In this document: positions 17,642 to 27,110 of the stretch, in pieces
Position numbering within the stretch: position 1 is the first letter of the stretch
How the letters are laid out: the number at the start of each line of letters is the position of its first letter
Assembly (NCBI RefSeq): GCF_026342035.1
Contig: NZ_JAPENM010000008.1
Span: 124,001 to 188,000 of the forward strand
Direction of reading: 5' to 3'
From: Aldersonia sp. NBC_00410
Lineage (GTDB): Bacteria > Actinomycetota > Actinomycetes > Mycobacteriales > Mycobacteriaceae
DNA length: 64,000 bases
Notes under the pieces: model-generated
Database searches by the model: none
What the model was told of the DNA's origin: nothing
What the model saw: the letters and a program-made list of their open reading frames with translations, nothing else
Program-made: the position numbers and the translations under genes

Positions 17642-19899
17642 CCCGCCTGTCTACCCTGCTGGACGAAATCGATTCCGGCGTTGTGCTTCTGCCGGAGTTC
17701 CAGCGCGGCTATGTGTGGAACCGCGACCAAGTCCGCGGCCTGATGCGGTCGCTTTACCGTAGCTACCCGGTCGGCGGCCTGTTGGTGTGGGAAACAATGT
17801 CGGAGGACATCACCGTGCGGGGCGCCGCGGTGGGTACCGGCACTCGGCAGCTCCTGCTCGACGGCCAGCAGCGCGTCACGTCCCTGTACGGGGTCATCCG
17901 CGGTACACCTCCGCCATTCTTCGAGGGCGACAAGTCCGCGTTCACCGGGCTGTACTTCAATGTGGAGACGGAGTCCTTTGAGTTCTATGCGTCCACCAAG
18001 ATGGCCGGCGACCCGACCTGGGTGAACGTAACCGAGTTGTTCGGCAAGGGTCCGACGAAGTACCTCAGAGCCTTTCCCGACGTCGATGACGACACGCTTG
18101 ACACCTACATCGACCGGTTGAACAGGATCACCCAGATCGCTAACCGCGACTTCAACTCCGAGAAGATTACGGGCGCGGGCAAGACTGTCGACGAGGTGGT
18201 CGACATTTTCAACAAGGTCAACTCCGGCGGCACCAAGCTTTCCAAGGGCGACCTCGCCCTAGCCAAGCTGTGCGCCGAGTGGCCGGATGCACGGAAGGAA
18301 CTGCGCGACAATCTTGACCGGTGGCACAAGGCTGGATTCCGGTTCTCCCAAGAGTGGCTCTTGCGCAACGCCACCGCGGTGGCGCGGGGACGCGCGTTGT
18401 TCTCCTCACTCGGCGACGTCTCGGCCGATGAGTTCCAGTCAGCCTTGAAGCAATCTGTCAACCACATCGGTACATTCCTGGATGCCGTCTCCGGCCGCCT
18501 CGGTCTAGATCATGATCGGGTTTTCATGGGCCGCTACGCCACGCCCGTCATCAGTCGGCTGCTGCAGCTCAACGGCGGGGGCTTCACCGATAGCGCTCAC
18601 CGGGACAAAGTGTTGTACTGGTATGTCCATTCCGCGCTGTGGGGCCGGTTCAGTGGGAGCACCGAGACGGTGCTGCAGCAGGACTACGAGGCAGTCGAAC
18701 GCGGCGGAATCGATGCGTTGATATCGAACCTGGAGCGGGCCCGCGGCGGCCAGCTGTCGGTCGCGCCGGACGATTTCGCCGGTGCCACGCGGGGCGCTCG
18801 TTTCTATCCCCTGCTGTATCTGCTCACCCGCGTCGACGGTGCACGCGATTTCGGCAGTGGGCTGCAGCTGCGCGCTGAGCTTCTCGGCAAGCTGACGTCG
18901 TTGCAGGTTCATCACATCTTCCCGAAGGCTTTGCTACGCAAGCACGGCCTCGAGCGCAACCAGATCAACGCACTCTCGAACTTCTGCTTTCTCACGCAGG
19001 ACACCAACCTCAAGATTGGCAAGCGTGAGCCCTCCCAGTATCTACCTGAAGTGCAGGCCAAGCATCCCGGGGTGTTGGAATCACAGTGGATTCCCACTGA
19101 TCCCGAATTGTGGCACGTGGATCGCTACCTTGACTTCCTCGCGGCTCGACGAGAATTGCTCGCCTCGTCCGCGCAGACGTTCCTCGAAAGTCTCCGCAAC
19201 CCTGAGGCGCAGCACGAAGAGATAGCGCTGGAGCGTCTGCAGGTCGCCGAGGAAGATGTCGATGATCCACGCGCTGAACAGATCAGAGCGCTGATCAGCA
19301 CTCTCGAAAGTCGCGGTTTCGCAACGCCAGATATCGATACCGAGATCGCCGATCCCGTAAATGGCACCGAACTGGCGGTCGCCGAGGCGTTCTGGCCAGA
19401 CGGGCTTCAGCGCGGCCTCGGTTCACCGGTCGTGCTGGAACTCGACCCCGAGGATGCCGACCTTCCCCGGCTGGAGGAGCTTGGGTATCAAGTGTTCACC
19501 TCCGTCGATGCACTTCTGGGTTTCGTTGAAAATGAGGGGGCCGCCGCGGCCGGTGAATCCCCGGCGACGCGCGAACTCTCCAGCGAGTCACAAGAAAGCG
19601 CCCTCGAATCAGAGTTCTCGCAACGGATGAGAGCTGTCTACGACCGCGGCCGAGCGGAAGCCGGCTACAACGCCACCTACTTTCTGGGCATGTTGTCGCA
19701 ATACGGACCCAAGGAGACCGCGCACAGGCTCCTGGCATCTCGGCGCCTGTCCGATGGATTCTCCGAGCTCTGGGAGCGCGGGCGCCTCGACCTCACTGTC
19801 GAGGCGGTTGTCCTCGATTCTAGATTTTCAGAGTTATTCAGTGCGAACGAGATCGCGGTCGCCCAGCGCAGGCTCGAGCAGTTCGGGTACAAGTCTTAG
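17638..19899 (+). CDS. DUF262-HNH nuclease (GmrSD-like)
   Basis: A 753-residue protein starting at a GTG overlapping the helicase stop (GTGA). The N-terminus is a DUF262 ParB/Srx-like domain: FQRGYVW (21-27) and LLLDGQQR (72-79), the NTPase/nickase site of GmrSD-type enzymes. Near residue 423 begins LQVHHIFPKALL with NALSNFCFL and PSQYL, an HNH/DUF1524 nuclease. After about 550 come a short segment ending GYQVFTSVDALLGFV and an unclassified module (RGRAEAGYNATYFLGML; GRLDLTVEAVVL). GmrSD relatives cut modified DNA, and DUF262 proteins also occur in BREX and phosphorothioate systems. Here it may add a modification-sensing nuclease to the operon (inference). Confidence 0.85.
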   Translation: MTRLSTLLDEIDSGVVLLPEFQRGYVWNRDQVRGLMRSLYRSYPVGGLLVWETMSEDITVRGAAVGTGTRQLLLDGQQRVTSLYGVIRGTPPPFFEGDKSAFTGLYFNVETESFEFYASTKMAGDPTWVNVTELFGKGPTKYLRAFPDVDDDTLDTYIDRLNRITQIANRDFNSEKITGAGKTVDEVVDIFNKVNSGGTKLSKGDLALAKLCAEWPDARKELRDNLDRWHKAGFRFSQEWLLRNATAVARGRALFSSLGDVSADEFQSALKQSVNHIGTFLDAVSGRLGLDHDRVFMGRYATPVISRLLQLNGGGFTDSAHRDKVLYWYVHSALWGRFSGSTETVLQQDYEAVERGGIDALISNLERARGGQLSVAPDDFAGATRGARFYPLLYLLTRVDGARDFGSGLQLRAELLGKLTSLQVHHIFPKALLRKHGLERNQINALSNFCFLTQDTNLKIGKREPSQYLPEVQAKHPGVLESQWIPTDPELWHVDRYLDFLAARRELLASSAQTFLESLRNPEAQHEEIALERLQVAEEDVDDPRAEQIRALISTLESRGFATPDIDTEIADPVNGTELAVAEAFWPDGLQRGLGSPVVLELDPEDADLPRLEELGYQVFTSVDALLGFVENEGAAAAGESPATRELSSESQESALESEFSQRMRAVYDRGRAEAGYNATYFLGMLSQYGPKETAHRLLASRRLSDGFSELWERGRLDLTVEAVVLDSRFSELFSANEIAVAQRRLEQFGYKS

Positions 19900-19909
19900 G
19901 AAGATCGTG

Positions 19910-20758
19910 GTGTCGGAACGCGCGACCACCACACGCACCGTCAGCGCACTCACGGCGTTCGAGCAGGCCGTTTGGAAGGCCGGCGTCGACTTGACCGGAT
20001 CGGTGAAAGCTTTGCGCTGGTCGCTGGACGGTCGCGCCTACCGCGCCTTGGAGCGTGCGGCTATCGCCGAGGTGCGTTCGCCGGGCTCGTTGACGTTTGT
20101 ACATCCGACCTACGTCGACGCAAGCGACGTGCCGGCGTTCCTGGCGCTGGGAGTCCTCGGAGGCGACGGATTGAAGGTTCGGGTGTTCCGGAACCGGTAC
20201 GACGCGGCCGCGATCGCGCCGGGCACGGACGAGCTCGAAATCGCGCTCGCAGGAGCAACCGACTCTCGAATCGGCGATCTCGGGGAAGAAACTGCAGCAA
20301 TCTATCTCGCCGATGTCCATGGCGCGACGATCGTGACGATGGGTGATTCGGGCATCCCCCGCTCGGTGGGGCGGCAGGACCTCGACCTCGTCGTAGTGAT
20401 CGGCGGGGAGTTGGCCGTAATCGAGGTGAAGACCCGGTCTCGGCGAAGGGCGCAGGCCGCCTGACCCGCGCCGGGAACTTGTCGCGGTCAGCATGCGCCG
20501 ACCAGCTTTACTGCGAGGGCGCCGGCCGGGCAGCCAAGCCTATGCGTCCGACCGACTCCACGATGTCATCAATATCGATGCCGGTTATGCCGGTGTCGAA
20601 GTTCGCCTCCTAGCGATCGACCTCATAGCCATGCTCTTACAACAATTTACCGTGAGCAACGTTGGCAGACGGACGACACCGCTTGCGCCGCCAGATGATT
20701 GCCGCGCCCCGCTCGGCGAGCCTTGGCGGCGATCATCGAACAGAGGTCCCACCTGTAA
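19910..20758 (+). pseudogene. YraN-like (UPF0102) nuclease, frameshifted
   Basis: A GTG at 19910 (AGGAAG site 6 nt upstream, 11 nt after the previous stop) opens a 184-codon frame with ERAAIAEVRSPG, then IGDLGEETAAIYLADVHGA, DLDLVVVIGGELAVIEVKTR and a stop at 20464. The last motif is the PD-(D/E)XK core of YraN nucleases. The C-terminus continues in other frames: SAKGAGRLTRAGNLSR (20440-20487), then RRPGSQAYASDRLHDVIN and DAGYAGVEVRLLAIDL, then LAAIIEQRSHL ending at a TAA at 20756. Three frame changes are needed to rebuild a ~280-residue protein. Either the gene is decaying or this stretch was badly sequenced. The truncated frame keeps the catalytic residues but lacks the C-terminal third. 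Confidence 0.75.
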
Positions 20759-21475
20759 CGCCGCCACCCCGCTTGCCGCGAACGAGACAGTGCATCGTGA
20801 AGTTCACAGTGCCAGCTACTTTGAAGCGTCGGAGCGGTGACGCCAGATCTCGATGACGAACCTCGTGGTCTCTTGCTCACAAACGCATAGTATGCTGGCA
20901 GTCGGGCGCCGAAACGCCGACCGCGACACCAGTATCGGTAGGAACTCCCTCATTCGACTGCGCTGGATTCGGTCTCGGCAACGACGTTGATCACGCATCC
21001 GATCGGCGACGGCCTTGCCTAGGAACACGCGTATCGCGAGAATACGACTCCGGGGGTCGCCCTCGGTAGCCGTCGCGCCGGGCAGTGCGCTGTTGCAACG
21101 CATCGCTTCGTGCACGAAAATTAGTCGAAGCGTGACTACCGTCGGGCACGGCGGTTGTATCAATCGCTGATTTGATTCAGGGTGTCGGGAGGGTATGGGG
21201 TGGCGAAGCCTACCGGAAGATGCACCAAGCGATCATCTCACCAGCAGCGCGCACGAGTTGCTCCTCGAAGCGGACCACACTGCAAGGGCAAACGGATCCC
21301 CCGGAACAGCAGCAGCTTGCCGGGATTTGTTAAGTAGTTGCGGAGAAGAACGCGCAGCACCCGGACTGCCGACGCACCCCAACTCGATCGGATGAGTGTT
21401 TGAAGACTGGCGGCGACCGCAACGTAGCTGCTGGAACATAGAAATTCGTGAATTAAGGCGAAGGGAGAGACGCGT
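20759..21475. other. Gene-free gap between the two defence units
   Basis: About 717 bp with no reading frame I can support on either strand. Short frames exist but show no family motif, no good ribosome site and no coding-like composition. The downstream part should hold the promoter of the OLD-like gene. It may be remains of a lost gene; I see no repeat or attachment site. Confidence 0.5.
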
Positions 21476-23383
21476 ATGCGGGTTGCGCGACTGCGGCTTC
21501 AGCGTTTCAGGGGCTTCGAATCAGCGGTCTTTGTATTCGACAGCCACACGGTAGTCGCAGGCGAGCCGCGAGCTGGCCGCAGCGACCTCATCGAAGCGTT
21601 GCGTCGGGTACTCGACTACAGAAGCACGCGAAGCCGCGTGAATCCGCTCGACATCTACCGCTCCGTTCGGTCCGACTCAGTGACGGACCCAAGTGGTGTC
21701 GGCACGAGTTCGGCCCCGACGAACAACGTGGATCCAGGAGTGACAGATGAACCCGATCGGGCAGGCACTGAGCCCGCCACGGAAGCGGTGGGCACGGTTG
21801 CTTCTGGCACGAGTCAAGTAGGCCCTGGTCCGGAGTCAGAAGAGGATTCCGGCGCGGAAACCGCGCCGCTGGTTACCGAAGTGGAAGTCACGCTGCTCGA
21901 TCTCGGCGTCGATCTCGAAGATCTCTTCGACGACTATCTCGAGGCATTTAATCCACATACCGGCGAACTAGCAGCAAGCGACACCGCAGGTGAGGCCGTG
22001 CTCGGGATGCGCATGTGCTACCGCGCTCAATACGATTTTGAGACCGACACGGGCGACCATTGGGTGGACAGCCCGGCTCGCAGCGATCCCCCAGCCAATC
22101 GCTTCAAGAGGATCCCGCGATCTGATCGGGCGGCAGTACCGACCCTCTTCATCGAGCCCGGGCTACCGTTCCAAGTCCGGGCCGAAGGCGCCTTTCGTGA
22201 GCTGATCGCCAACGCGGACTCGACGGGACTTGACGATGCTCTCGCCGAGCTTGATCGAGGTGTTCGAGAAGCCACACAACGGTTCTCACGGACAGATCCA
22301 GTCAGCTATGGGAGCGTGCAGGTCATCGAGTCCGGCGCTTCTGACCTGCTCGGTGTTACGTCGGCTGACGAAATAGAACTTGTGGCGGACGATGGATCGC
22401 TAGCTGGGCTCCTCAGGTCCTTCCAGCCCGCAATCAGCCTGGACCACGCGGGTGTGTTGCCTTTGCGGTCGCACGGGTCGACCGCGCAGAGTGTCCTGTC
22501 AACCGCCGAGGCGATCTCAGCCACGTCTGCCATGAGCGGCGAACTCGTCGTACTGGCAGATGACTTCGGTGACGGCCTTGACGCGCCGGCATCTGAGCAC
22601 TTGGCCTATCTGCTACAAAAGGCTTCGAACCAAGTCATCCTCACAACTCGGAGACCGGAAGTGGTGCGCGCGTTCGCGCCCGAGCAACTGCTGCGGCTCA
22701 CTCGAAGTCACGGTCGACGGCGACAGCACAGGCTCAACACGGCCGATAAGCGCACTCGCATCGTCCGGCGCTTGGCGCTCGACCAGTTGTTAGCAGCACT
22801 TACAAGCCGAACAGTCGCGCTGCTCGAAGGTCCGCTCGACGTTGAGGGCTACGGTACGCTGGCTGCCCGGCTCGCCAAGAAGACGGGCTCACGTCAACAC
22901 AGCTTGCCGGCGAATGGAATCCGCCTCGTCTGCCCACCAGGATCGGACGGAGGCATTACGCGCCTGAAAGGTCTAGCTGAGCTTGCAGTTGAGATGGGAT
23001 TCCATGTCAAGGCGGTCGTCGACAGCGACAAGCCAGGTGCTTCGGATTCTGTAATCGTTGATTTGTTGAACACCGTCGAGCAAGTCATTGTCTTGCCCAC
23101 ACGGACCGCCGTCGAAGCGGCGTTGATTCGCGGAGTGCCCGCCAGGCGGCTTCGGGCAACTGTGGCGGCGCTCCAAGAAGGAGTTGGCTTTCCATCCCTG
23201 CCTGCAGACTTACCCGATGCTGAGGTTGCCAAGTACCTCATCGACAAGAAGATTCTGAAGACTCAAGGGCTACACGTTCTTTGGGCCCAGTCCGTAACTG
23301 CGCGGCCTCCCGTCGCATGCGCGGTTATTGAAGCGTTGTGCAATGACGGAACTGGGCGGTTCGATGTTCCGGACGCGACATGA
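21476..23383 (+). CDS. OLD-family ATPase/TOPRIM nuclease (GajA-like)
   Basis: A 635-residue protein with an AGGGAG site 8 nt before the ATG. The N-terminus (LRLQRFRGFES) is the ABC/OLD ATPase start. The Walker A reads GEPRAGRS (29-36), with Arg replacing the usual Lys. A long acidic Ser/Thr/Glu-rich insert spans about 65-135. The Walker B-like VVLADDFGDGLD is followed by ILTTRRPE, where OLD proteins usually have a His switch. The TOPRIM domain is clear: LLEGPLDVEGY (E451) and VVDSDKP (D516, D518). Paired with a UvrD-like helicase it matches class 2 OLD proteins, i.e. the Gabija nuclease GajA that nicks phage DNA. ATP hydrolysis may be weak or absent given the K-to-R change. Confidence 0.82.
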   Translation: MRVARLRLQRFRGFESAVFVFDSHTVVAGEPRAGRSDLIEALRRVLDYRSTRSRVNPLDIYRSVRSDSVTDPSGVGTSSAPTNNVDPGVTDEPDRAGTEPATEAVGTVASGTSQVGPGPESEEDSGAETAPLVTEVEVTLLDLGVDLEDLFDDYLEAFNPHTGELAASDTAGEAVLGMRMCYRAQYDFETDTGDHWVDSPARSDPPANRFKRIPRSDRAAVPTLFIEPGLPFQVRAEGAFRELIANADSTGLDDALAELDRGVREATQRFSRTDPVSYGSVQVIESGASDLLGVTSADEIELVADDGSLAGLLRSFQPAISLDHAGVLPLRSHGSTAQSVLSTAEAISATSAMSGELVVLADDFGDGLDAPASEHLAYLLQKASNQVILTTRRPEVVRAFAPEQLLRLTRSHGRRRQHRLNTADKRTRIVRRLALDQLLAALTSRTVALLEGPLDVEGYGTLAARLAKKTGSRQHSLPANGIRLVCPPGSDGGITRLKGLAELAVEMGFHVKAVVDSDKPGASDSVIVDLLNTVEQVIVLPTRTAVEAALIRGVPARRLRATVAALQEGVGFPSLPADLPDAEVAKYLIDKKILKTQGLHVLWAQSVTARPPVACAVIEALCNDGTGRFDVPDAT

Positions 23384-25032
23384 CCTTCACGCCTCGCGGG
23401 TCGGAACAGAAACAGATCATCGAATCGGAAGCCAAGCTGGCGGTCGTACTCGGCGGCGCCGGAACTGGTAAGACAACATGCGCGCTTGCCGCGGCCAAAG
23501 CGCATCTCGATCGGGTGACACGACCTGACCGTGACCGTGTGCTGTTCCTGTCGTTCTCGCGTGCGTCAGTTGCTCGTATATCTGATCGCTCGAACGGCAT
23601 CCTCGGTACCCATACAGACCATATCGATGTATCGACCTTTCACGCCCTGGCCTACTCGATCGTGCGCAGGTTCGGCCGCCTAGTTGGGCGCGCAAACGCA
23701 GTGCTAGTAAGCCCTCCTCGCGAACGATTTGGAACGGATCCGGAGAGCATTGGCTACTCACAGCTAATGCCTCTAGCGCTCAAAATTATTCGGTCGGCAC
23801 CGGCGGTTGCGGATCACCTTCGTTCACGTTGGGGACTTGTCATCGTTGACGAGTTTCAAGACACAGGCGACATGCAGCACGAGCTACTAAACGAAATCGC
23901 CTTCGGCGCTCGCGTCTTGTTGCTTGGCGATCAGAATCAATGTATATACACCTGGCGCACCGAAGATGGTGTTCGACTCGAGCGCATCTCCGAGGCCGTC
24001 GAGGCTGCCGGTGCCGAGAATACAATCCAGTTACCCGAGGTGTCGCACCGCGACCCTAGCGGAATCATTCCAAGTGTGGCGCGTGCAGTCCTGCAACGTG
24101 ACTTCGCGTCACCAGCGATTGTGACGGCGGTTGATGACCATCGACTTGAAGTCAGGTCGGGTATACGCCTTGAACATGAGGTCGAAGTAGTTACGCGAGT
24201 GGTGAAAGACCTGCAGGACGAACAATATGGGGTTGCGGTATTCACCCACCACAACGACATGCTGGCTGCCTTGTCCGATGGCCTAGAGGCCGACGGCATC
24301 CAGCACGAGATAGCAGGACTCAGTGATGCACTAGCATGCGCGCTCGATACACAAGTGGCAATGTTGCAGGTCACGGTGGGAACCGGCGCGTGGTCGAGCG
24401 TGCTCGATGCGCTCGCGGTGTTTGTGACCAGCGCCCAGCGGGGAAGAGCTATTCCTCAGCTTGCCACCGAGATACTTGACGCGACCGGGACGTCGAATCT
24501 GCATTCCAGACTGAGCGAAATACGTACGCGGCTCGAAATCGCTTCTAACTGTGAAGAGGCCCTACACGTTGCCTCCCACGCACACGAATCCATCGGCCTA
24601 ACAAGCAAGTCAGCTGCATGGGAACAAGCAGCGAAAATAATACGCCCCATGCGGGCTCGCGCAGTACGGCAACTCGGCGCCGCGGCGAGCGAGCGGCTGA
24701 TCGCGCGCAATATAGCCTCAGCCGCAAGGGAAGCCACCTACTCGGCGCTGACCGACATCAGTGTAAATCCCAAAGACGTACAGCTCATGAACCTCTACCA
24801 AACCAAAGGGCGGGAAGCTGACGCAACAGTTGTGGTCTTGCGCGAAGGCGACATCATGGGATTCGAGCGCGAGCCGTTTCCGAGCACGAGTCGACTGCTC
24901 TATGTCGTCTTCTCCCGTGCGCGGCACCGTATAACAGTGCTGCTCGTCGGTCACACGCTGCACCCGGCGGTGGCTCCACTCGCACATTTGACCACCATTG
25001 CCCTTGTCTCAGATGGGTCTTCGGATCCGTGA
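23380..25032 (+). CDS. UvrD-like SF1 helicase (GajB-like)
   Basis: A 550-residue helicase started at an ATG overlapping the OLD gene stop (ATGA), so the two are co-translated. Motifs: Walker A GGAGTGKTT (25-33), DEFQD (157-161), LLGDQNQCIYTWR, VSHRDPSGI, NLYQTKGREADATVV and LLYVVFSRARHRI. The length suits GajB of Gabija (around 500 residues) better than housekeeping UvrD/PcrA (over 700). In Gabija the helicase forms a complex with GajA and is needed for phage resistance. Codon usage looks less GC-rich than in the first operon by eye (not computed), which suggests a separate origin. Confidence 0.83.
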   Translation: MTFTPRGSEQKQIIESEAKLAVVLGGAGTGKTTCALAAAKAHLDRVTRPDRDRVLFLSFSRASVARISDRSNGILGTHTDHIDVSTFHALAYSIVRRFGRLVGRANAVLVSPPRERFGTDPESIGYSQLMPLALKIIRSAPAVADHLRSRWGLVIVDEFQDTGDMQHELLNEIAFGARVLLLGDQNQCIYTWRTEDGVRLERISEAVEAAGAENTIQLPEVSHRDPSGIIPSVARAVLQRDFASPAIVTAVDDHRLEVRSGIRLEHEVEVVTRVVKDLQDEQYGVAVFTHHNDMLAALSDGLEADGIQHEIAGLSDALACALDTQVAMLQVTVGTGAWSSVLDALAVFVTSAQRGRAIPQLATEILDATGTSNLHSRLSEIRTRLEIASNCEEALHVASHAHESIGLTSKSAAWEQAAKIIRPMRARAVRQLGAAASERLIARNIASAAREATYSALTDISVNPKDVQLMNLYQTKGREADATVVVLREGDIMGFEREPFPSTSRLLYVVFSRARHRITVLLVGHTLHPAVAPLAHLTTIALVSDGSSDP

Positions 25033-25229
25033 GCGGGGCTAGTACGCGGTCAAATCGGTCCTTGCGGCGTGTCCCCAGTGGATGAGTCCGGTGGTGTTCT
25101 AGTGGAGGGAGACCTTCGTCGCCGCCAATCGGACGAGGCCGGCGGACTGGCCGTTGATGTGCCACCAGGTCCGGCCAAGCCACCTTGTCGGCGTCGGCGC
25201 ACTGGCAAGATTCGCATGAGGGAATAGGC

Positions 25230-25684
25230 CTACGGCGCTGTCGAGGTCCGTGTGGGCACCAGCGCATCCGGGAACTGGTAGTCACACCCGATCTCGTCCG
25301 TCGATTCGACCGCACAGTGGTGCCGCAACCACGCGACGCACGCATCGGCGACGAGACGGACGTCGCGGGTGGACAGGTAGCCGTCGGTGCAGTCCTCGAA
25401 GTGACCGTCGAAATTCCACTGGTCGAGCTCGAGCCTGTCGATCGAGTAGTCACCGAGCAGCAGCCGGCCGGTGCAGGAAGGTTCGCGAACGGCGCACCAT
25501 CAGCACACCGTCGGCCAGCATCTGTACTTTGGGCGCAGACGACAACATCGGGGTCGTCGCCCGAAACGAAGGACCGCGGACCCAGGTCGAGCACGAAGGC
25601 CACCGGCTTACCGCGCAGGGTGTCGACTAGCCACGTGGTCATGGCCTCGCACGACGTCGACGGGGAACCGGTGAACTCGGTCAT
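25230..25684 (-). pseudogene. Frameshifted hypothetical gene
   Basis: An ATG at 25684 starts MTEFTGSPSTSCEAMTTWL and continues LRGKPVAFVLDLGPRSFVSG to VVVCAQST. A second frame gives MLADGVLMVRR. A third gives LLLGDYSIDRLELDQWNFDG, then FEDCTDGYLSTRDVRLVADA and WLRHHCAVESTDEIGCDYQF, to a stop at 25230. Together these look like one small soluble protein split by at least two frameshifts. I do not recognise the family. Confidence 0.55.
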
Positions 25685-25746
25685 GCCGGAGTTGTATCAG
25701 CGAGCACCGACCAGGTCGGGTCAGGACCGCCGACCACCTGCGCATA

Positions 25747-26918
25747 TCAATCCCCCGCGCTCAGGTAAACCGGCAAACTCGCCACATCGTTCTGCGTCAG
25801 CACCGGCAGATTGGGGATCTCACCTAAGGGGACGGCCAGTCGCAGATCCGGGAAACGCGCGAACAGCGCCGGCAGCGCGATGCCGGCCTCGAGTCTTGCC
25901 AGCGCCGCACCCGGGCAGATGTGCGGACCGTAGCCGAAGCTGATGTTGCGCTGCGCCGTACCCCGGTGCACGTCGAACACATCCGCGTCCGCGCCGTGAA
26001 TCTCCCGGTCTCGGCCGATCGCGCGGTAGGAGATCACCACCCCGTCGCCCTTGGGAATCGTGAAACCGTCCAGCTCGATGTCCTCGATGGCGAAACGCAT
26101 CAGCAGATGACTCACCGGGCCGTCCCAGCGCAGCGTCTCCTCGATCACTGCCTCCCACGGCACCTTCCCCGACAGCACATCGGCAAGCTGCACGGGATTG
26201 CTCAGCAGCGCCCGCACCGCGGACAAGATCAGGCTCACCGTAGTTTCATGGCCCGCTGCCACCAGAGCTTTCAGGTTGCCGACGACCTCCTCCTCGGTCA
26301 ACGGTTGACCTCCAGCGTCGGCCAGGATCAACCCCGACGTGAGGTCGTCTGTCGGTTCGGCCGCCTTCTTCCGCACCAAATCCACGTAGTACTCGTCGAG
26401 TTCGGCCATGATCCGGAGCCGGTCCTCGTGCGGGGTCAGCACCGAGAAGAACGCCTTGTACGAGCTGAGCAGCATCGGCTGATCGGCCCGGTCAACACCC
26501 ATCAGCCGACTGACCACCTGCATCGGTAGTGGGTAGGCGAACGCCGTCTTCAGGTCGACGATCTCGCCGTCGCGCCCCGCCTCGGCCACCGCATCCAGCA
26601 GCTCGGCGGTGTAGCGCTCGATACTGGGCCGGAGCTCGTCGAGTCGCCGCCTGCTCAACGCCTGATTCGTTTCAGCGGCCAGTCACGCGTCACGGTGCCG
26701 TTGCGCCACAGCGACCAAGCGTCGATGGTCTTCACCAATCGCGCATCCACCAGCAACTTCCGGGCCAGCGGGTGGCTACGCACCGCCCACGCCGGAACAC
26801 CCAGCAACTCAACGGGACTCACCGGGTCAGCAGTGACCAGATGCGCGGTCTCCCCCGCGAGATCACCCACAATGGGATCGATGACGAGGGGCTGGGCGTG
26901 CGGGCAAACCTGGGTCAC
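25747..26918 (-). pseudogene. Cytochrome P450 pseudogene (frameshift and deletion)
   Basis: The gene starts at a GTG at 26918 behind an AGGAGG site and runs in frame to WRNGTVTRDWPL, then stops at 26655. The rest, from ALSRRRLDELRPSIERYTAE to the end at 25747, lies in another frame. It holds the I-helix AAGHETT, the K-helix EETLR and the heme-binding FGYGPHICPGAA. Comparison with the usual P450 layout shows that about 30 residues between these halves are missing, including the C-helix with its heme-contacting HxxxR. The frameshift plus deletion rule out a simple sequencing error and a working enzyme. Confidence 0.75.
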
Positions 26919-27110
26919 AGCAACCTCCTACAGAAGGGACTGGGGTCGACCTCAAACTGGGTGATTCAAACGGATGCAAAGTCATACCGCGCAGGAATAC
27001 TGCCGATTTCCCCCGGCAAGCCTCGGCGAGCAGTCTAGTTGCAAAGACCCGCAGCCCGTGTGGGAGACCGCGTTCGACCCACACATACCCGCATCGTGTT
27101 CAATATCGGC

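Noticed and set aside
20816-21163. Minus-strand gene in the inter-operon gap
   Set aside because: No ribosome site, no recognisable motif and an Arg/Ser-rich composition typical of chance frames.
24854-25684. A single 276-residue minus-strand gene
   Set aside because: Only its first ~50 codons look coding; the rest is out of frame with the coding signal and overlaps the end of the helicase gene.
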